A stretch of DNA of 64,000 bases. Source: Gammaproteobacteria bacterium (GTDB lineage: Bacteria > Pseudomonadota > Gammaproteobacteria > Enterobacterales > Alteromonadaceae). The position numbers and the translations under genes were made by a program. The stretch spans positions 1 through 64,000 of the forward strand of contig JAAFAI010000025.1 of assembly GCA_018222405.1 (NCBI GenBank). Direction: 5' to 3'. Of the stretch, positions 9,213 through 18,003 are shown one piece after another (the stretch's first letter is position 1; every line of letters begins with the position of its first letter). The notes beneath the pieces were generated by a model. That model did no database searches and was not told the origin of the DNA. It saw nothing but the letters and a program-made list of their open reading frames with translations.

Positions 9213-10339
9213 ATTACTGGCAGTTTCGACGCCAGCTCTACCAGCACGCCCTGAAGCAGTGGCTGGAAAGTCTGACCCAGGTAAGTACGGGGATTGTCGC
9301 GCTGTTTCCAATGGCGCTTTATGCTTTGTTACTGTTACCTTTACTCGCTTTGGGCGTGCTGGCAGATAAGGATTCCCAGGGAGAGAGTTTCTTCTATACC
9401 TTGTGGGGGTATCTGTTACTGGCTTATTGCTGGATCGCCATGCAGAAAGAGGCGTTGGCGGCGGCAGATTATACCCTGTATGACCGTTTGTTACCTGTGC
9501 CAGTCTGGCAGCGAGGTGCTACCGAGCTGGGGTTACTGCTTTATGCCGCTAACCTATTTGTCTTCGGACCCGCTGCAGTACTGGGGGTCATGGTCTATGG
9601 TCATTTTGCCGAGTTAGTCAGCGGTGAGCTGTGGGTGTCGGTGACGCAGCTTTATCCGGTAAGTGGTTTACTGGTGCTAACGCTTTACTATTGCCAGAGT
9701 GCTATGGGGCGCGTAAAGCCCTGGCTGAGCCTCGGTTTGTTGCCATTAGTTGCTATGCCCTGGTCCGCCTCAGTGCATTCTCCCTGGCTTTGTTTGGTCG
9801 GACTGGCAGGAGCCATTTTGGTTGAACGTACGGTCCGCTTGCCGACACCATCTCTTGCTGGCCTGCCGCAAGGTTTCTGGCGCCTGTTTTTACAGTACGA
9901 TTTAAACCAGACCAAACCCACATTGCTTCGGGCAGTGGTGGTTTTGCTACTCCTCGTTATCGGCGCCACCTTTGTAAGGCAAATAGATGTCAGTGCCAAA
10001 GCGCCAGCCAGTTTGTTTCTGGCTTTTGTACTGGGAGTGGTTGCCGCGACAAAACTTCTGGAACTGGAGTCTGTGCGGCGCGATTATCGCTATTATCTGA
10101 ATGCACTGCCAGTAAGCCACCGTTACAGCACTGTTCAGGCACTCGGTTATTGTCTGGTTTATTGTTTGCCCGCTGTACTGCTGATAGTGAAATTTAATCT
10201 TTTATCCCTGAGTCAATGGGGGTTCTTCCTGTTAAGCTATGCCGCCACACAAACCGGTATTTTATTGCGACCCGGCTACTATCTGATATTCCCGTTACTG
10301 ACTGCACTGGTGTATCTGGGCGCGGTTTACCTGGTTTAA
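9209..10339 (+). CDS. Predicted membrane partner of the ABC ATPase
   Basis: This 376-residue polytopic protein has roughly ten hydrophobic segments (for example about 28-50, 65-80, 105-130, 150-170, 180-205, 240-262, 270-285, 305-330 and 345-375). It has no extracellular domain and no motif I recognise. It starts inside the last codons of the ATPase gene (ATGA-type overlap at 9209), so the two are co-translated and very probably form one ABC exporter. The N-terminal amphipathic stretch WQFRRQLYQHALKQW is typical of ABC-2 type permeases. The function is not assignable. It ends 19 bp from the convergent halogenase-like gene. Confidence 0.8.
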   Translation: MNYWQFRRQLYQHALKQWLESLTQVSTGIVALFPMALYALLLLPLLALGVLADKDSQGESFFYTLWGYLLLAYCWIAMQKEALAAADYTLYDRLLPVPVWQRGATELGLLLYAANLFVFGPAAVLGVMVYGHFAELVSGELWVSVTQLYPVSGLLVLTLYYCQSAMGRVKPWLSLGLLPLVAMPWSASVHSPWLCLVGLAGAILVERTVRLPTPSLAGLPQGFWRLFLQYDLNQTKPTLLRAVVVLLLLVIGATFVRQIDVSAKAPASLFLAFVLGVVAATKLLELESVRRDYRYYLNALPVSHRYSTVQALGYCLVYCLPAVLLIVKFNLLSLSQWGFFLLSYAATQTGILLRPGYYLIFPLLTALVYLGAVYLV

Positions 10340-10358
10340 CCAGCAAATCAACGGCCTA

Positions 10359-12086
10359 TCATTGACCGGTGTTAAAATGAATGATTTCACCTTCTTTCGG
10401 CGTGGAAAGCTTTAATTTAGGTTTGCGTCGGTCAAATTTTCCGGTAACCCAACCCTCTACAACCATCACCTCAAGGGCCTGCAAGGTGTGGTGCAAACCC
10501 AGTTGTGGGTTGGCGACGGTTTTACTGCGGCTAAAATACTGCAGTACCTTATTGACGAAGTCAGCGATATTCGGCGTGGTTTTTAGTAATTCGATGGCCA
10601 GAGCATAAACACCATCAACAATCAGGACATGGTTTTTGCGCTTATAGCAAGGGACTTTTTTGATGCGTCCGTTGGCAAAGGTTGGCACAAAGTCCTGCTC
10701 GGTATCCTTTACGTTTAGTTTAAAACGATTGAATTTAGACACTTCCCAGCCAACTTCTCCTGCCGTAAACATCTGGGTAACCTGTTTTACACCAGCTAAA
10801 TCGAGCCCTCCAATACCGGCCTGGCCTTGTACATCATTGGTAAAGCCCCCGGTGCCTAACCACTGAAAGGCTTTTTGCGGCGACAGGTTAAGTCCAGCAT
10901 CCCGGGCAATCTGTGAGGTGTATTCCTGTAAATCGGCAAACTGACCATTGGCGGAATACCAGAAATCTGCAAAGCGGATATGCTGATTAATGCGCTTTTG
11001 CTGAGTTTCCTGGTAACTTCTCTTGAGCCAGCCAGAGTCGTGTTCGCCCCGGTCGAGTTCAAGGATAGTATAAGCAAGCTCGCGAGCACTGGAATGGGCC
11101 AGGGTCATGCCCGCAGCCAGAATAGGATCGGCGAAACCGGCAGATTCCCCGGCTAAAAACCAATTGTCGCCAACCATTCGCTCGGCCAAAAACGACCAAT
11201 CTTTGGTGACCTTCAAATCGCCCTTTCTGGTGGCATTTTCGGTGAGTGCAGCAATTCTCGGTTCCTGCCTGATGGCGCTTAAATAAAGTTGTTCCGGTGA
11301 CTCTTTTTGCGCTTTACGGTAACTGGCCGGGCAGATAAAGCCTATGCTGGTTTTGGTGGGCGAAAGCGGAATAAACCATAACCATCCTGTGCCAATACTC
11401 ATTACCTGCACCCTGGTACCACCCACGCCAATTTCTACTGCCCACTCCGCGTTTTCCCAGTAGTCGTAAATGGCGATGTTTTGCAGCGAGGTAGGGCTTG
11501 ATACCGGCACCTCCATCGCTTTGCGAAGAATGCCATTACTGCCTGATGCATCGACAAAATACCGCGCATGGAAAATGTCGCCATCACTGGTTGCCACGCA
11601 AGTGACAGCATCGTCGCTGGATTCGACCCTGGTTACCCGGGTTTGTTGCTTAATTTCACAACCCATTGTTTCTGCATGATTGAGCAGTATCTCATCGTAG
11701 ACTGCTCTTTCGACCTGAAAAGCAGTTTGCAACCTTTGTCCCTGATATTTGGCGGGACGAGGCTCATCTTCAAATTGCCCGACGGGTAAAAACTCGAAAT
11801 CCCAGAGTTTTGCTGATGAGCCCCAGCGATAGGTGGCGCCTATTTTTATCGGGAAATTGGCGGCCTCGACTTTATCCCAGCAACCCATTTCATTAAGAAT
11901 TTTGCTAATCGGCGGTAACTGGCTCTCACCCACATGCTCGCGTGGGAACTTTTCTTTTTCCAGGATCAGCACTTTCAGTTTAGGATCATACTTGCGTAAC
12001 AGCGTGCCAAGGGTAGAGCCCGCCGGCCCGCCGCCAATGATAATAACATCAAAGTGATGGGTGCTATGGGCCGATGAACTGTTCAT
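10359..12086 (-). CDS. Flavin-dependent halogenase-like protein
   Basis: This 575-residue FAD protein has an N-terminal nucleotide fold (VIIIGGGPAGS, residues 14-24), a lysine at 81 in FPIKIGATYRWG that matches the catalytic lysine region of flavin halogenases, the WxWxIP family signature as WLWFIP (235-240), and GESAGFADPILAAGM near 320. A C-terminal domain of about 180 residues follows, as in CmlS-like enzymes. Family members use FADH2, O2 and halide to halogenate aromatic or acyl substrates. The start at ATG 12086 is supported because the longer frame to 12146 begins inside the upstream terminator hairpin. No reductase, carrier protein or biosynthetic gene is adjacent, so the substrate is unknown. 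Confidence 0.78.
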   Translation of the reverse strand: MNSSSAHSTHHFDVIIIGGGPAGSTLGTLLRKYDPKLKVLILEKEKFPREHVGESQLPPISKILNEMGCWDKVEAANFPIKIGATYRWGSSAKLWDFEFLPVGQFEDEPRPAKYQGQRLQTAFQVERAVYDEILLNHAETMGCEIKQQTRVTRVESSDDAVTCVATSDGDIFHARYFVDASGSNGILRKAMEVPVSSPTSLQNIAIYDYWENAEWAVEIGVGGTRVQVMSIGTGWLWFIPLSPTKTSIGFICPASYRKAQKESPEQLYLSAIRQEPRIAALTENATRKGDLKVTKDWSFLAERMVGDNWFLAGESAGFADPILAAGMTLAHSSARELAYTILELDRGEHDSGWLKRSYQETQQKRINQHIRFADFWYSANGQFADLQEYTSQIARDAGLNLSPQKAFQWLGTGGFTNDVQGQAGIGGLDLAGVKQVTQMFTAGEVGWEVSKFNRFKLNVKDTEQDFVPTFANGRIKKVPCYKRKNHVLIVDGVYALAIELLKTTPNIADFVNKVLQYFSRSKTVANPQLGLHHTLQALEVMVVEGWVTGKFDRRKPKLKLSTPKEGEIIHFNTGQ

Positions 12087-12136
12087 AAGTGGAAGTCTGT
12101 TAGTGGTGTGGTTTAAGCAATAAACTTCAATAAGAA

Positions 12137-12162
12137 ATAAGGCCACAAACTGGTGGCCTTAT
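12137..12162 (-). terminator. Terminator after the PEP-CTERM-like gene
   Basis: ATAAGGCCAC (12137-12146) pairs with GTGGCCTTAT (12153-12162) around a six-base loop. Read on the minus strand it is followed by TTTCTTATT. It lies 15 bp after the stop of the P-domain gene and would separate it from the halogenase-like gene. Confidence 0.7.
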
Positions 12163-12177
12163 ATGGTAGGAAATAAA

Positions 12178-12846
12178 TTAGCCTTTTCTTTTTCTGCGGC
12201 TCAGGCCAATACCCGCCAGACCCAAACCAAGCAGTGATACGGTAAGGGGCGCTGATGCATTGACACTGATTTCAGGATCGCCGTTGTCAGCGGTATAGTC
12301 AAAACTCAAAGACCAGTAATCGAGTATGCCCACGTCGGCTGATACGGCATCGCCAATATAAAGGGTCCAGGTTCCGGTCATGGATTGCCCGGCAAAGGTA
12401 GACAGGAAATCATTCGGTATATACGTTCCGCCACCAGAGCCGGCATTTTCAGCCGCTGTAAGGGCCGTATCATCGAAAATAACCGGTGAATAGTTAAAGT
12501 CTAGACTTGTGCCACAACAACCGGAACCGTCGTCAGCGGGTTCAGAGAAGCCTGGTCTTGACATAAGTGTAATTACATCGCCCTCTGCAGATTCGAGCTT
12601 CATTACCAAATCGCCAATCCAGGTGTGCTCCATTGACACTTCCACGGTCAGGCTGTTGATGTCACCAGCGTCTGCAATATCAATTGTACTGGCTGTCATA
12701 GAGGCCAGTGAACCATTGTAACCATCATCTGTAATGACTAATCCCAAACCAGGGCCAGCTGTGTATTCAATGAGGGCGGCAGACGCGGACATGGTAGACA
12801 TTAATGCTGTAAAACCAACAGCGGCGGTAAACTTGTTGACTCTCAT
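12178..12846 (-). CDS. Secreted P-domain protein, PEP-CTERM-like tail
   Basis: This 222-residue exported protein has a signal peptide (residues 1-23, MRVNKF through SASA), a proprotein-convertase P-domain-like beta sandwich (about 35-190: VEVSMEHTWIGDL, then GTWTLYIGD and LDYWSLSFDY), and a C-terminal sorting tail: a short hydrophobic helix LLGLGLAGIGL followed by SRRKRKG. The tail has the layout of PEP-CTERM exosortase signals, but the Pro-Glu-Pro is replaced by APLTV. No exosortase is in the window. Start ATG 12846 has an AAGGAAG ribosome site; the longer frame lacks one. Two Cys (GSGCCG) sit in the sandwich. There is no protease domain, so it is probably a surface or matrix adhesin. Confidence 0.75.
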   Translation of the reverse strand: MRVNKFTAAVGFTALMSTMSASAALIEYTAGPGLGLVITDDGYNGSLASMTASTIDIADAGDINSLTVEVSMEHTWIGDLVMKLESAEGDVITLMSRPGFSEPADDGSGCCGTSLDFNYSPVIFDDTALTAAENAGSGGGTYIPNDFLSTFAGQSMTGTWTLYIGDAVSADVGILDYWSLSFDYTADNGDPEISVNASAPLTVSLLGLGLAGIGLSRRKRKG

Positions 12847-13116
12847 TTTTACTTCCTTACTACTAAAATGAAGATTACGGCTTGTAATATTTTTGTAATT
12901 ATTTTTCACACCTGCAATATGAGGGCCGTTTCTTAATTTCATAAATAATTCAATCAATTAGTTTTAGGTAAAGCGAAGAAGGTAGGTGACAGTGTAAAAA
13001 AAGCTGACGTTTTTTTATACATTTTTTTATGGAGTCTTCGGTTAACATAAAGGGTTATTACGACGCAGGCTGACCTTGGGAGTTACCGTAATTGATTGGT
13101 ATCAGTGGTAGGTAAG

Positions 13117-13141
13117 GTGAGAATAAGCGGAGTATTCTCAC
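13117..13141 (-). terminator. Hairpin after the YfcH-like gene
   Basis: GTGAGAATA (13117-13125) and TATTCTCAC (13133-13141) form a perfect 9-bp stem with a 7-base loop, 13 bp beyond the stop of the minus-strand SDR gene. There is no T tract, so it may be a 3' stabilising hairpin or a weak terminator. Confidence 0.45.
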
Positions 13142-13154
13142 TAACACTCTGTTG

Positions 13155-14048
13155 TTAACTTTCTGTCGCCGCAAACGCTTTATCAACACTGTCGAATTTA
13201 AATTCAAAGCCCGCATCGAGTAGCTTTTGCGGAATAACCCGTTGCCCGGTGAGTAACATATCTGCTGCTTCACCCATAATTACTTTTAAAGCAAACCCTG
13301 GCATAGGCATAAACGCTGGGCGATTAAGAGCATTAGCAAAAGCCCCGACAAATGCCTTGTTGGTGACGGGCTGCGGCGCGGTTAAATTGAACGGACCGCT
13401 GCATAGGGAGTTAGTCATTAAAAAGCATATGCCTTCCACCATATCGTCGAGGTGGATCCAGGACATATACTGCTCTCCGCTGCCAATCGGCCCGCCAAGA
13501 CCTAGCTTAAAAGGCAGCCGCATCTTTTCCAGCGCGCCGCCCTCAGCCGCGAGTACCACACCAGTGCGAAGCAGGCATACCCGGCAGTGCTGCTTAACTG
13601 TTTCGGCTATCTGTTCCCAGCGCTGACAGACTTCATGGGTAAACTCCTGGTGAGGCTTTGTATTATTTTCTGTTACCGGTTTGTCGCCTTGTCGTCCATA
13701 GTAGCCAATTGCCGAGCCCGAAATAAACGTATGCGGAGGGGTTGCAGATGCATTGATTCTGGTGACCAGCGCGGTGGTGATTTGCCAGCGGCTTTGGCAA
13801 ATCTGATGCTTTTGCTGACTGGTCCAGCGTTTATCTGCAATGGGTTCGCCGGCAAGGTTAATAATCACATCATAGTCATCAAAATTTGCGATGGAGTCCA
13901 GGTTTTCTATCACTGATACTGCCGCAGGCAGGGTTGCACGTGCTTTTGACGCTGAGCGGCTGAGTACCGTGATGTGATGTTCAGGGGCCAGTCTGGCTAT
14001 CAGACGCCGGCCGATTAGCCCTGTGCCGCCGGTAATAAAAATTTGCAT
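13155..14048 (-). CDS. yfcH: TIGR01777-type SDR epimerase (YfcH-like)
   Basis: This 297-residue extended short-chain dehydrogenase/epimerase begins MQIFITGGTGLIGRRL, an NAD(P)-binding GxxGxxG motif. It also has GSAIGYYG (active-site Tyr), and a C-terminal PMPGFALKVIMGEAADMLL-like stretch with RVIPQKLLDAGFEFKF, which is diagnostic of the YfcH/TIGR01777 family. The length is normal. The biochemical reaction of the family is unproven. It diverges from the PerM-family permease gene. A 5-kb neighbourhood gives no pathway hint. Confidence 0.88.
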   Translation of the reverse strand: MQIFITGGTGLIGRRLIARLAPEHHITVLSRSASKARATLPAAVSVIENLDSIANFDDYDVIINLAGEPIADKRWTSQQKHQICQSRWQITTALVTRINASATPPHTFISGSAIGYYGRQGDKPVTENNTKPHQEFTHEVCQRWEQIAETVKQHCRVCLLRTGVVLAAEGGALEKMRLPFKLGLGGPIGSGEQYMSWIHLDDMVEGICFLMTNSLCSGPFNLTAPQPVTNKAFVGAFANALNRPAFMPMPGFALKVIMGEAADMLLTGQRVIPQKLLDAGFEFKFDSVDKAFAATES

Positions 14049-14150
14049 ACACGCTCCGTTACACTAATTACACCTGGCCTTTGCTCCCAGGACTACCTAA
14101 TTCGGGTTAAATCTGGTAGCGTGACATTTTGTCTGCGAAACCAGTATTTT

Positions 14151-15224
14151 ATGTCAACTCTGTCGCCAACCGCTAAAGCCTTGCTGATTTTTGCCAGCCT
14201 GATAGTCATACTGGCCGGTATCAAAGCCGCCAGTACCATTATGGTGCCGTTCTTTTTGTCCGGCTTTATCGCTATTGCCTGTGGCCCTTTGATACTATGG
14301 ATGTCGAAATACCGCATCCCGCGTTGGCTGTCTATTACTCTGGTTATACTGTTAATTGTGGTATTTGGTTTCATGCTGGCGGGGTTAGTGGGCCAATCAC
14401 TGGCGGAATTCCGCGAAAATATGCCCCAATACCGCGAAAAGCTCTCTGGCGAATTCACCTGGGTGGTCAATCAGCTCGCGCGATTCAATATCCATGTAGA
14501 TAAAGATTTGATTGTGTCATACCTCGATCCGGGGATGGCTATGTCTATGGTGACAAACTTTTTAAGCGGCATGGGCGGCGTGCTGTCTAATCTGTTTTTA
14601 ATCCTGTTAACCGTAATTTTTATGCTGTTTGAGGCAGAGGGCATTCCAAGACGGTTGCACATTGCGCTCTCTGATCCGCAAATGAAGATGCACCATATCG
14701 ACCGTTTTATTCAGTCGGTTAACAGCTATCTGGCGATTAAAACCGTGGTGAGCCTGGTCACAGGTCTGCTTGCTGGTACCTGGCTGTATATTCTGGGCGT
14801 TGATCATTTCCTGCTCTGGGGCGTACTGGCTTTCCTGTTTAACTATATTCCCAATATCGGTTCTATTATTGCAGCAGTGCCGGCAGTCTTAATGGCGCTG
14901 GTTCAGTACGGCGGCGGCGAAGCCGGGCTGGTGGCGTTAGGTTTCGTTGTTATAAACACCGTGATGGGCAATGTGGTTGAACCGCGTTTTATGGGCCGAG
15001 GTTTAGGACTGTCAACGCTGGTGGTGTTCCTGTCGTTAATTTTCTGGGGTTGGTTGCTGGGTAGTGTGGGTATGCTGCTTTCTGTGCCGCTCACCATGAT
15101 TGTGAAGATTGCGCTGGAGTCACGGGAAGAAAGTCGTTGGCTGGCTATTTTACTCTCCAGCGATGGCGAAGCGGTACTCGATGAGGCAAATTGTCAATCT
15201 GCTAGCGCGGGGCCGGCAAAGTAA
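14151..15224 (+). CDS. AI-2E / PerM family membrane transporter
   Basis: This 357-residue inner-membrane protein of the UPF0118/AI-2E exporter family has paired N-terminal helices (about 10-50 and 60-82), a soluble amphipathic segment (LVGQSLAEFRENMPQYREKL), and a C-terminal helical block containing GVLAFLFNYIPNIGSIIAAVPA and VVINTVMGNVVEPRFMGRGLGLS, the family's strongest motifs. Members export signalling molecules or act as sodium/proton antiporters; which applies here is unknown. I placed the start at ATG 14151 because the open frame upstream runs into the divergent gene. Its 3' end overlaps the convergent histidine kinase gene by 23 bp. Confidence 0.87.
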   Translation: MSTLSPTAKALLIFASLIVILAGIKAASTIMVPFFLSGFIAIACGPLILWMSKYRIPRWLSITLVILLIVVFGFMLAGLVGQSLAEFRENMPQYREKLSGEFTWVVNQLARFNIHVDKDLIVSYLDPGMAMSMVTNFLSGMGGVLSNLFLILLTVIFMLFEAEGIPRRLHIALSDPQMKMHHIDRFIQSVNSYLAIKTVVSLVTGLLAGTWLYILGVDHFLLWGVLAFLFNYIPNIGSIIAAVPAVLMALVQYGGGEAGLVALGFVVINTVMGNVVEPRFMGRGLGLSTLVVFLSLIFWGWLLGSVGMLLSVPLTMIVKIALESREESRWLAILLSSDGEAVLDEANCQSASAGPAK

Positions 15225-16527
15225 TCTTAACCCTGGCACCGCCGAGTGTAGCGCGGTTAATGGTCAGCTTGCCTTCGTAGGCGGTCAGTAAGTCGGTCAC
15301 AACGGCCATCCCTATGCCCTGGCCATCGGTGTAGGCATCGAGTCTTTGCCCGCGGTTAAGCAGTCGCTCGACTTGTTCTGCAGGGATCCCTGGGCCGTCA
15401 TCATCGATGTGGAGTTCTGTCTGACGGGATAGTTGCCTGACAGAAACCACCACCTCTTTGCGAGCTGCCTTACAGGCGTTATCCATCAGGTTACCGAGAA
15501 TTTCCATTAAATCGGTTTTATCACCAAAAAACAGTCCCTCATCGCCGTTGGCGCTGAGCTTTAAGTTTTTGTCGCGATAGACCTTATTCAGTGCGGCGAT
15601 TAATTGCTGTACCACCGGCATCACCGGTTCGCCCTGGCTCCAGGCAGATGCACCGGCAGACGCACGTTTCAACTGGCGCTTAATTAATGTGTCAATTTGT
15701 TGCAGAGGTTCTTTAGCGGAGTCGGGCAGGGCCGCCGTACCAAGGGCTACCGCCAGGGGCGTTTTGAGGCTGTGGGCCAAATCGCCCAGACTGTTCTTGT
15801 ATCGCTCCCGTTGTTCAGCTTCGCCGGCCAGCAACTGGTTAATGCTTTGCTTTAGCGGTGCAAACTCCGCTGGATAATCTTCGGTTAGCCGGGTCTGATT
15901 GCCGCCACTGGCCTGTTGTATTTCACCAATGAGTAAACGTACCGGCTTAAGCAAGGTGTTCATACCAATAATCAGAACAACCAGCAGGCCAGCGCCAAGC
16001 GCGCCGAGGTATTGCCAGACGGAGCGCAGAAAGGCATCACGTTCTTGCAGAAAATCACGTCGGTCGTTAAACACGTAAAAGCTTACCGGAATGTATTGGT
16101 CGCCATTATCGAACTCGGCGGTAAAGGCGTAGGCGAAATACTCACTACCAGAGTCGTCCAGGGCATACTGAGGAATAAATACCTCATCGCCGATAGCTGG
16201 TGTTGCCATCAGCGAGTCAAAAACGGTGTAAACGCTGGAAGCGGATTGCCATACCAGTTGATTATTAACGCTAATAGCACCCACATATCCAGAATCGGGC
16301 AGGTTCAGTTGCTCATCGTAGAGCATTTGTGGCATCAGGCTCTCACCGTCCTCAAACTCAAATACCGAAATCATCGCCAGGTTCATCAGCTTCAGTTCGT
16401 TATACTTGGCCTGAAGCAAACTGGAGGTGTACGCTTTGGAAAGCGTTAAAACGGTAACGGGTATAAAAATGCCCAGGGCGAGTATGGCAATAAGCAAACT
16501 GCGCAGCCGCAGCGACAGATTAGGCAT
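15202..16527 (-). CDS. PhoQ-like sensor histidine kinase
   Basis: This 441-residue membrane kinase has helix 1 at about 9-29, a periplasmic acidic sensor (EFEDGESLMPQM, DSGSEYFAYAF), helix 2 at about 168-190, a HAMP-like linker, a DHp helix with phosphoacceptor H252 (LAHSLKTPL), and an ATPase domain with an N box (GNLMDNACKAA), G1 (DDGPGIP) and G2 (GQGIGMAVV). It lies 3 bp after its response regulator gene. The acidic periplasmic patch and sequence style resemble PhoQ, which senses divalent cations and antimicrobial peptides; that assignment is inference. Confidence 0.88.
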   Translation of the reverse strand: MPNLSLRLRSLLIAILALGIFIPVTVLTLSKAYTSSLLQAKYNELKLMNLAMISVFEFEDGESLMPQMLYDEQLNLPDSGYVGAISVNNQLVWQSASSVYTVFDSLMATPAIGDEVFIPQYALDDSGSEYFAYAFTAEFDNGDQYIPVSFYVFNDRRDFLQERDAFLRSVWQYLGALGAGLLVVLIIGMNTLLKPVRLLIGEIQQASGGNQTRLTEDYPAEFAPLKQSINQLLAGEAEQRERYKNSLGDLAHSLKTPLAVALGTAALPDSAKEPLQQIDTLIKRQLKRASAGASAWSQGEPVMPVVQQLIAALNKVYRDKNLKLSANGDEGLFFGDKTDLMEILGNLMDNACKAARKEVVVSVRQLSRQTELHIDDDGPGIPAEQVERLLNRGQRLDAYTDGQGIGMAVVTDLLTAYEGKLTINRATLGGARVKITLPAPR

Positions 16528-16530
16528 CGA

Positions 16531-17226
16531 TTAGCTGCCGCTGGCATCCTGGGCCAGTTCCCGGCTGATTCGGTAGCCTCTGCCTCTGAGCGTTTCGATA
16601 GGCTTGAGTGTGCCTTCGGGGTCGAGCTTGCGACGTAAGCGACCGACAAACACTTCAATCACGTTACTGTCGAGATCAAAGTCCTGATCGTAAATATGCT
16701 CGGTGAGTTCGGTTTTGGAAATCACTTTCTGTGGATGGAGCATAAGGTATTCCATCACTTTGTATTCATAAGCAGTGAGATCCAAAGCGCGGGCATTCAC
16801 GCGGATCTCTTTAGCCTGCATATCCAGTACCACCGGGCCGAATTCAATGGTCGAGCTGGCCTGGCCGGAAGCTCTGCGGATAAGGGCTTTGACCCGGGCG
16901 AGTAGTTCTTCGTTATGAAAGGGTTTGGTCAGGTAATCGTCGGCGCCGGCATCCAGGCCTTCTACCTTTTCCTGCCAGCGGTCGCGGGCAGTAAGGATCA
17001 GCACCGGAGTGCTGACATCGCTGCTACGAGCCTGACGAATAACGTCGAATCCGTCGAGTTTAGGCAAACCAATATCAATAACTGCCAAATCGTAATTGAC
17101 TTCTTTTAGCTGGAATAGCGCTTTTTCACCATCATCGGCAAGATCAACGCTAAACCCCTGTTGCTGGAACAAACTATCTAACTGCATCAGCAGACGGCTA
17201 TCGTCTTCTGCGACTAAAACTCTCAC
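16531..17226 (-). CDS. PhoP-like OmpR-family response regulator
   Basis: This 231-residue regulator has a receiver domain (residues 1-115; E7-D8-D9, phosphoacceptor D51 in VIDIGLPKLDG, Lys in LTKPF) and an OmpR-type winged helix (about 125-225; LTAYEYKVMEYLMLHP, then LDSNVIEVFVGRLRRKL). It is followed 3 bp later by the cognate kinase gene and preceded directly by a small secreted PepSY-like gene whose stop it touches at 17226. That triad is common in proteobacteria, with the small protein often a target or modulator of the system. Confidence 0.92.
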   Translation of the reverse strand: MRVLVAEDDSRLLMQLDSLFQQQGFSVDLADDGEKALFQLKEVNYDLAVIDIGLPKLDGFDVIRQARSSDVSTPVLILTARDRWQEKVEGLDAGADDYLTKPFHNEELLARVKALIRRASGQASSTIEFGPVVLDMQAKEIRVNARALDLTAYEYKVMEYLMLHPQKVISKTELTEHIYDQDFDLDSNVIEVFVGRLRRKLDPEGTLKPIETLRGRGYRISRELAQDASGS

Positions 17227-17501
17227 TAATTATCATCCTTGCGCTTGCTGGGTTTAACCTTACCAGATCGTTTGTCCACATCGAGCGAGACAACGCGGCC
17301 TGATTTTTTAAGCATTTTTACCCGGTAGGAGCTCTTTTTAGGGTCGACTTTCAATACCCGGCCCTCAACATGACGTTTGGCCTGTTGTGCCGCCTGAGTT
17401 GAATTTTTCACGGGTTTTTCATTGTCTTGCCGGGCCATTGCGCCAGGAGCACAGAGGGTCAGCATCACAAGCAATACACCGGTAACAACGCTTTTGAACA
17501 T
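17226..17501 (-). CDS. Small secreted PepSY-like protein
   Basis: This 91-residue protein has a signal peptide (hydrophobic VVTGVLLVMLTLCAPGAMA, cleavage after about residue 23) and a basic remainder with one PepSY-like unit: VEGRVLKVDPKKSSYRVKML, then GRVVSLDVDKRSGKV. Lys and Arg dominate the C-terminus. It is the first gene of the operon with the PhoPQ-like pair, and its stop overlaps the regulator start. Inference: a periplasmic modulator or sensor accessory of the kinase. The PepSY assignment is by pattern only. Confidence 0.75.
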   Translation of the reverse strand: MFKSVVTGVLLVMLTLCAPGAMARQDNEKPVKNSTQAAQQAKRHVEGRVLKVDPKKSSYRVKMLKKSGRVVSLDVDKRSGKVKPSKRKDDN

Positions 17502-17660
17502 GTCACTCCACTCGTTGGGTACTACCCAATTACTAGTTATTATCAGCAGGATAACCCGGTCAGGCTGAATATTGTCTGAATTGTGCTACGGCTCATCCCG
17601 AGCGCCAGGGCACAACTTAAAGTCGGGCTAGTGTAATTATAGTACCACCGGGGGAGAAGA

Positions 17661-17686
17661 GCGCAAAGCCTGTGCTTGCTTTGCGC
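17661..17686 (-). terminator. Hairpin at end of trp-yciI operon
   Basis: GCGCAAAGC (17661-17669) and GCTTTGCGC (17678-17686) form a perfect 9-bp stem with an 8-base loop, 14 bp past the yciI stop. The following minus-strand bases TCTTCTCCCCC are pyrimidine-rich but not a clean T run. It most likely ends the trp operon transcript. Confidence 0.55.
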
Positions 17687-17700
17687 AACAGAGGGGAGAA

Positions 17701-18000
17701 TTAAGGTAACACTTTCTTGTAGGGTTTAACGATAACCTCCTGATAAACCCCTGCATCGATATACGGATCGGCATCCGCCCAGGCCTGAGCATCTTCCAGG
17801 CTGGCAAACTCAGCAACTACCAGTGAGCCGGTGAAGCCGGCGCTGCCAGGATCTTCACTGTCAATAGCGGGGAAAGGACCGGCTATCAGCAGACGGCCGT
17901 TATCTTTTAATTCATTCAGGCGAGCCAGATGCGCCGGGCGAGCGGCTAAGCGCTCGGCCAGGGTGTCCGGCTTGTCGGTGGCACAAATCATATAATACAT
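17701..18000 (-). CDS. yciI: YciI family protein
   Basis: This 99-residue ferredoxin-like fold protein starts [12 protein letters not shown] and contains RPAHLARL, a Gly-rich [10 protein letters not shown] segment, [11 protein letters not shown] and the closing [10 protein letters not shown]. It matches YciI in length and in the conserved His/Asp pair (H24, D76 region) proposed as active site. The function is not established. The ATG lies 3 bp after the trpA stop, so it is the last gene of the trp operon here; in E. coli yciI is also close to trp but separately transcribed. Confidence 0.88.
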   Translation of the reverse strand: MYYMICATDKPDTLAERLAARPAHLARLNELKDNGRLLIAGPFPAIDSEDPGSAGFTGSLVVAEFASLEDAQAWADADPYIDAGVYQEVIVKPYKKVLP

Positions 18001-18003
18001 GGC

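Noticed and set aside
12996..13030. Poly-A/poly-T palindrome near 13,010 as a terminator
   Set aside because: Stem is almost purely A/T and lies upstream of, not behind, the nearest genes' stops.
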